Shown: in pieces, positions 5,600 to 6,721 of the stretch
Layout of the letters: each line of letters begins with the position of its first letter
Numbering within the stretch: the first letter of the stretch is position 1
NCBI GenBank assembly: GCA_028290245.1
Contig: JAQGKG010000345.1
Span: 1 to 6,721 of the forward strand
Reading direction: 5' to 3'
Length of the DNA: 6,721 nucleotides
Source of the DNA: Devosia sp.
GTDB lineage: Bacteria > Pseudomonadota > Alphaproteobacteria > Rhizobiales > Devosiaceae
Made by a program: the position numbers and the translations under genes
The notes under the pieces: model-generated
The model's input: the letters and a program-made list of their open reading frames with translations, nothing else
What the model was told of the DNA's origin: nothing
Databases searched by the model: none

Positions 5600-5628
5600 C
5601 AAATAGGCGTGTATATGCACGATGTCAA
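5600..5628 (-). promoter_or_regulatory. sigma70-type promoter of marR-fabF
   Basis: On the minus strand a consensus TTGACA (-35, 5623-5628) is followed after 17 bases by TATTTG (-10, 5600-5605), which matches TATAAT only in its first three bases. Six bases separate the -10 from ATG 5593, so transcription should begin at or very near the start codon. The -35 and spacing are strong; the -10 is weak, which suits a regulated promoter. Confidence 0.5.
5608..5621. promoter_or_regulatory. near-palindrome, probable MarR operator
   Basis: CGTGTATATGCACG is palindromic at 12 of 14 positions, with CGTG/CACG arms and an AT-rich centre. Size and symmetry fit MarR-family operators. It lies inside the -35/-10 spacer of the marR promoter, where bound repressor would block RNA polymerase. 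Assignment to this MarR protein is inferred from position. Confidence 0.45.
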
Positions 5629-5656
5629 ACGGCAAGCCCCCATGCCGAGGCGGTCT

Positions 5657-5684
5657 TTGCGCTTTTGGCTACCGATGCTATACG
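5657..5684 (+). promoter_or_regulatory. possible icd promoter
   Basis: TTGCGC (5657-5662) and TATACG (5679-5684) are 16 bases apart on the plus strand. The resulting mRNA leader would be roughly 45-50 bases. Neither hexamer is a close match, so this is only the best candidate in the spacer. It does not overlap the divergent marR promoter. Confidence 0.3.
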
Positions 5685-5723
5685 GGCAGCCGAGCTGGCC
5701 GAGGAGGCCAAAATACGGAATCA

Positions 5724-5730
5724 AGGGAGA
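5724..5730 (+). promoter_or_regulatory. Shine-Dalgarno of icd
   Basis: AGGGAGA lies 8 bases before ATG 5739, a good site at normal spacing, fixing the icd start. Confidence 0.7.
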
Positions 5731-5738
5731 TATTTCCG

Positions 5739-6721
5739 ATGAGCAGCAAGATCAAAGTCCTCAATCCTGTCGTCGATCTCGACGGCGATGAGATGACCCG
5801 GATCATCTGGCAGGCGATCAAGGATAAGCTCATCCATCCCTATCTCGACCTGCCGATCGAATATTACGACCTGTCGGTTGAAAGCCGCGACGCGACTAAC
5901 GACCAGATCACCATCGACGCGGCCCATGCCATTCAGAAGCATGGCGTTGGCATCAAATGCGCCACCATCACCCCCGATGAGCAGCGCGTCGAAGAGTTCA
6001 AGCTCAAGAAGATGTGGAAGTCGCCAAACGGCACCATCCGCAACATCCTCGGCGGCGTGATCTTCCGCGAGCCGATCATTTGCCAGAACGTGCCGCGCTT
6101 GGTGCCCGGCTGGACCCAGCCGATCATCGTCGGCCGCCACGCGTTCGGCGACCAGTACAAGGCAACCGACTTCCTGTTCCCCGTCAAGGGTACGCTTTCG
6201 ATCAAGTTCACCGGCGAAGACGGCCAGGTCATCGAGCACGAAGTCTACCAGGCGCCCGGCGCCGGCGTTGCCATGGCGATGTACAACCTCGACGCCTCAA
6301 TCCGCGACTTCGCCTATTCGTCGCTGAACTACGCCTATAACCGCGGCGTGCCCTGTTACCTGTCGACCAAGAACACCATTCTCAAGGCGTATGACGGACG
6401 CTTCAAGGATATCTTCCAGGAAATCTACGAAGCCGAATTCAAGGAAAAGTACGAAGCCAAGAAGATCTGGTACGAGCACCGCCTGATCGACGACATGGTC
6501 GCTTCGGCCCTCAAGTGGTCCGGGGGCTACGTCTGGGCCTGCAAAAACTATGACGGCGACGTGCAGTCCGACATCGTAGCGCAGGGCTTCGGCTCGCTTG
6601 GCCTGATGACCTCGGTTCTGGCAACCCCCGATGGCAAGATCGTGGAAGCCGAGGCCGCCCATGGCACAGTGACCCGTCACTACCGCCAGCACCAGGCCGG
6701 CACGGAAACCTCTACGAACTC
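5739..6721 (+). CDS. icd: NADP-dependent isocitrate dehydrogenase (eukaryote-type), 3' end missing
   Basis: Cytosolic TCA-cycle enzyme that oxidatively decarboxylates isocitrate to 2-oxoglutarate and makes NADPH. The first 327 codons are present; the gene leaves the window near an expected length of about 404-410. It belongs to the homodimeric subfamily shared by rhizobia and eukaryotes (human IDH1/IDH2), not the E. coli Icd type. Isocitrate-binding residues by comparison with IDH1 are Ser95, Asn97 and Arg101 in SPNGTIRNILGG, Arg110, Arg133 in GRHAFGDQY with Tyr140, and Lys211 in STKNTILK. Metal ligands are Asp251 (RLIDDMV), Asp274 and Asp278 (NYDGDVQSD). The NADP-binding AEAAHGTVTRHYR includes Arg313 and His314. 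All key residues are intact. It is divergent from marR-fabF across a 145-base spacer. Assignment is secure from sequence. Confidence 0.97.
   Translation, partial: MSSKIKVLNPVVDLDGDEMTRIIWQAIKDKLIHPYLDLPIEYYDLSVESRDATNDQITIDAAHAIQKHGVGIKCATITPDEQRVEEFKLKKMWKSPNGTIRNILGGVIFREPIICQNVPRLVPGWTQPIIVGRHAFGDQYKATDFLFPVKGTLSIKFTGEDGQVIEHEVYQAPGAGVAMAMYNLDASIRDFAYSSLNYAYNRGVPCYLSTKNTILKAYDGRFKDIFQEIYEAEFKEKYEAKKIWYEHRLIDDMVASALKWSGGYVWACKNYDGDVQSDIVAQGFGSLGLMTSVLATPDGKIVEAEAAHGTVTRHYRQHQAGTETSTN

Noticed and set aside
5593..5635. A 14-codon N-terminal extension of MarR from TTG 5635.
   Set aside because: It would put a consensus -35 and the near-palindrome within the coding region, the start codon is weak, and MarR homology does not need the extra residues.
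5721..6239. A 172-codon frame antisense to icd.
   Set aside because: It is an antisense shadow of a strongly conserved gene; Asp/Val/Leu richness follows from the icd codon pattern, and no domain is recognisable.
1..6721. CRISPR arrays, insertion sequences, attachment sites, tRNA or rRNA genes.
   Set aside because: No regular direct repeats, transposase or integrase genes, terminal inverted repeats or tRNA-like folds could be seen on either strand.

Overview
The window looks like chromosomal housekeeping and accessory sequence from a GC-rich alphaproteobacterium, probably of the order Hyphomicrobiales (Rhizobiales). The basis is GC-rich codon use, a eukaryote-type homodimeric NADP-isocitrate dehydrogenase, an alphaproteobacterial-type TrmJ and a KAS II close to the rhizobial forms. 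The genus cannot be fixed by eye. There is no sign of mobile elements, CRISPR, tRNA or rRNA. No stretch of more than 300 bases lacks a gene.

Left part (1-2963, all minus strand). Reading in the direction of transcription: a RimJ/RimL-type GNAT acetyltransferase (2382-2963), a second paralogous GNAT (1674-2270), the tRNA 2'-O-methyltransferase TrmJ (812-1618), and an EntS-like MFS exporter that runs off the left edge (1-714). Gaps of 111, 55 and 97 bases leave room for internal promoters, so co-transcription is possible but not shown.

Middle part (2964-3830). A divergent spacer of about 94 bases carries three GGCAAG/CTTGCC arms. It separates the GNAT genes from a plus-strand pair: a GFA-family zinc protein (3058-3498), coupled by an ATGA overlap to a TfoX N-terminal-domain protein (3495-3830). 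The second gene ends 3 bases from the end of the convergent fabF.

Right part (3834-6721). A minus-strand pair encodes a MarR-family repressor (5177-5593) followed by a beta-ketoacyl-ACP synthase II (3834-5120). Divergent to it, the NADP-isocitrate dehydrogenase gene icd starts at 5739 and runs off the right edge. The marR upstream region is the most informative regulatory sequence here. It has a TTGACA -35, a 17-base spacer almost filled by a 14-base near-palindrome, a -10 like TATTTG, and the ATG where transcription should start. This suggests an autoregulated, leaderless marR-fabF operon.

I found no plainly new multi-gene system. The best candidate for something undescribed is the marR-fabF unit, a possible counterpart of FabT-type fatty-acid control, sharing an intergenic region with icd, a major NADPH source.
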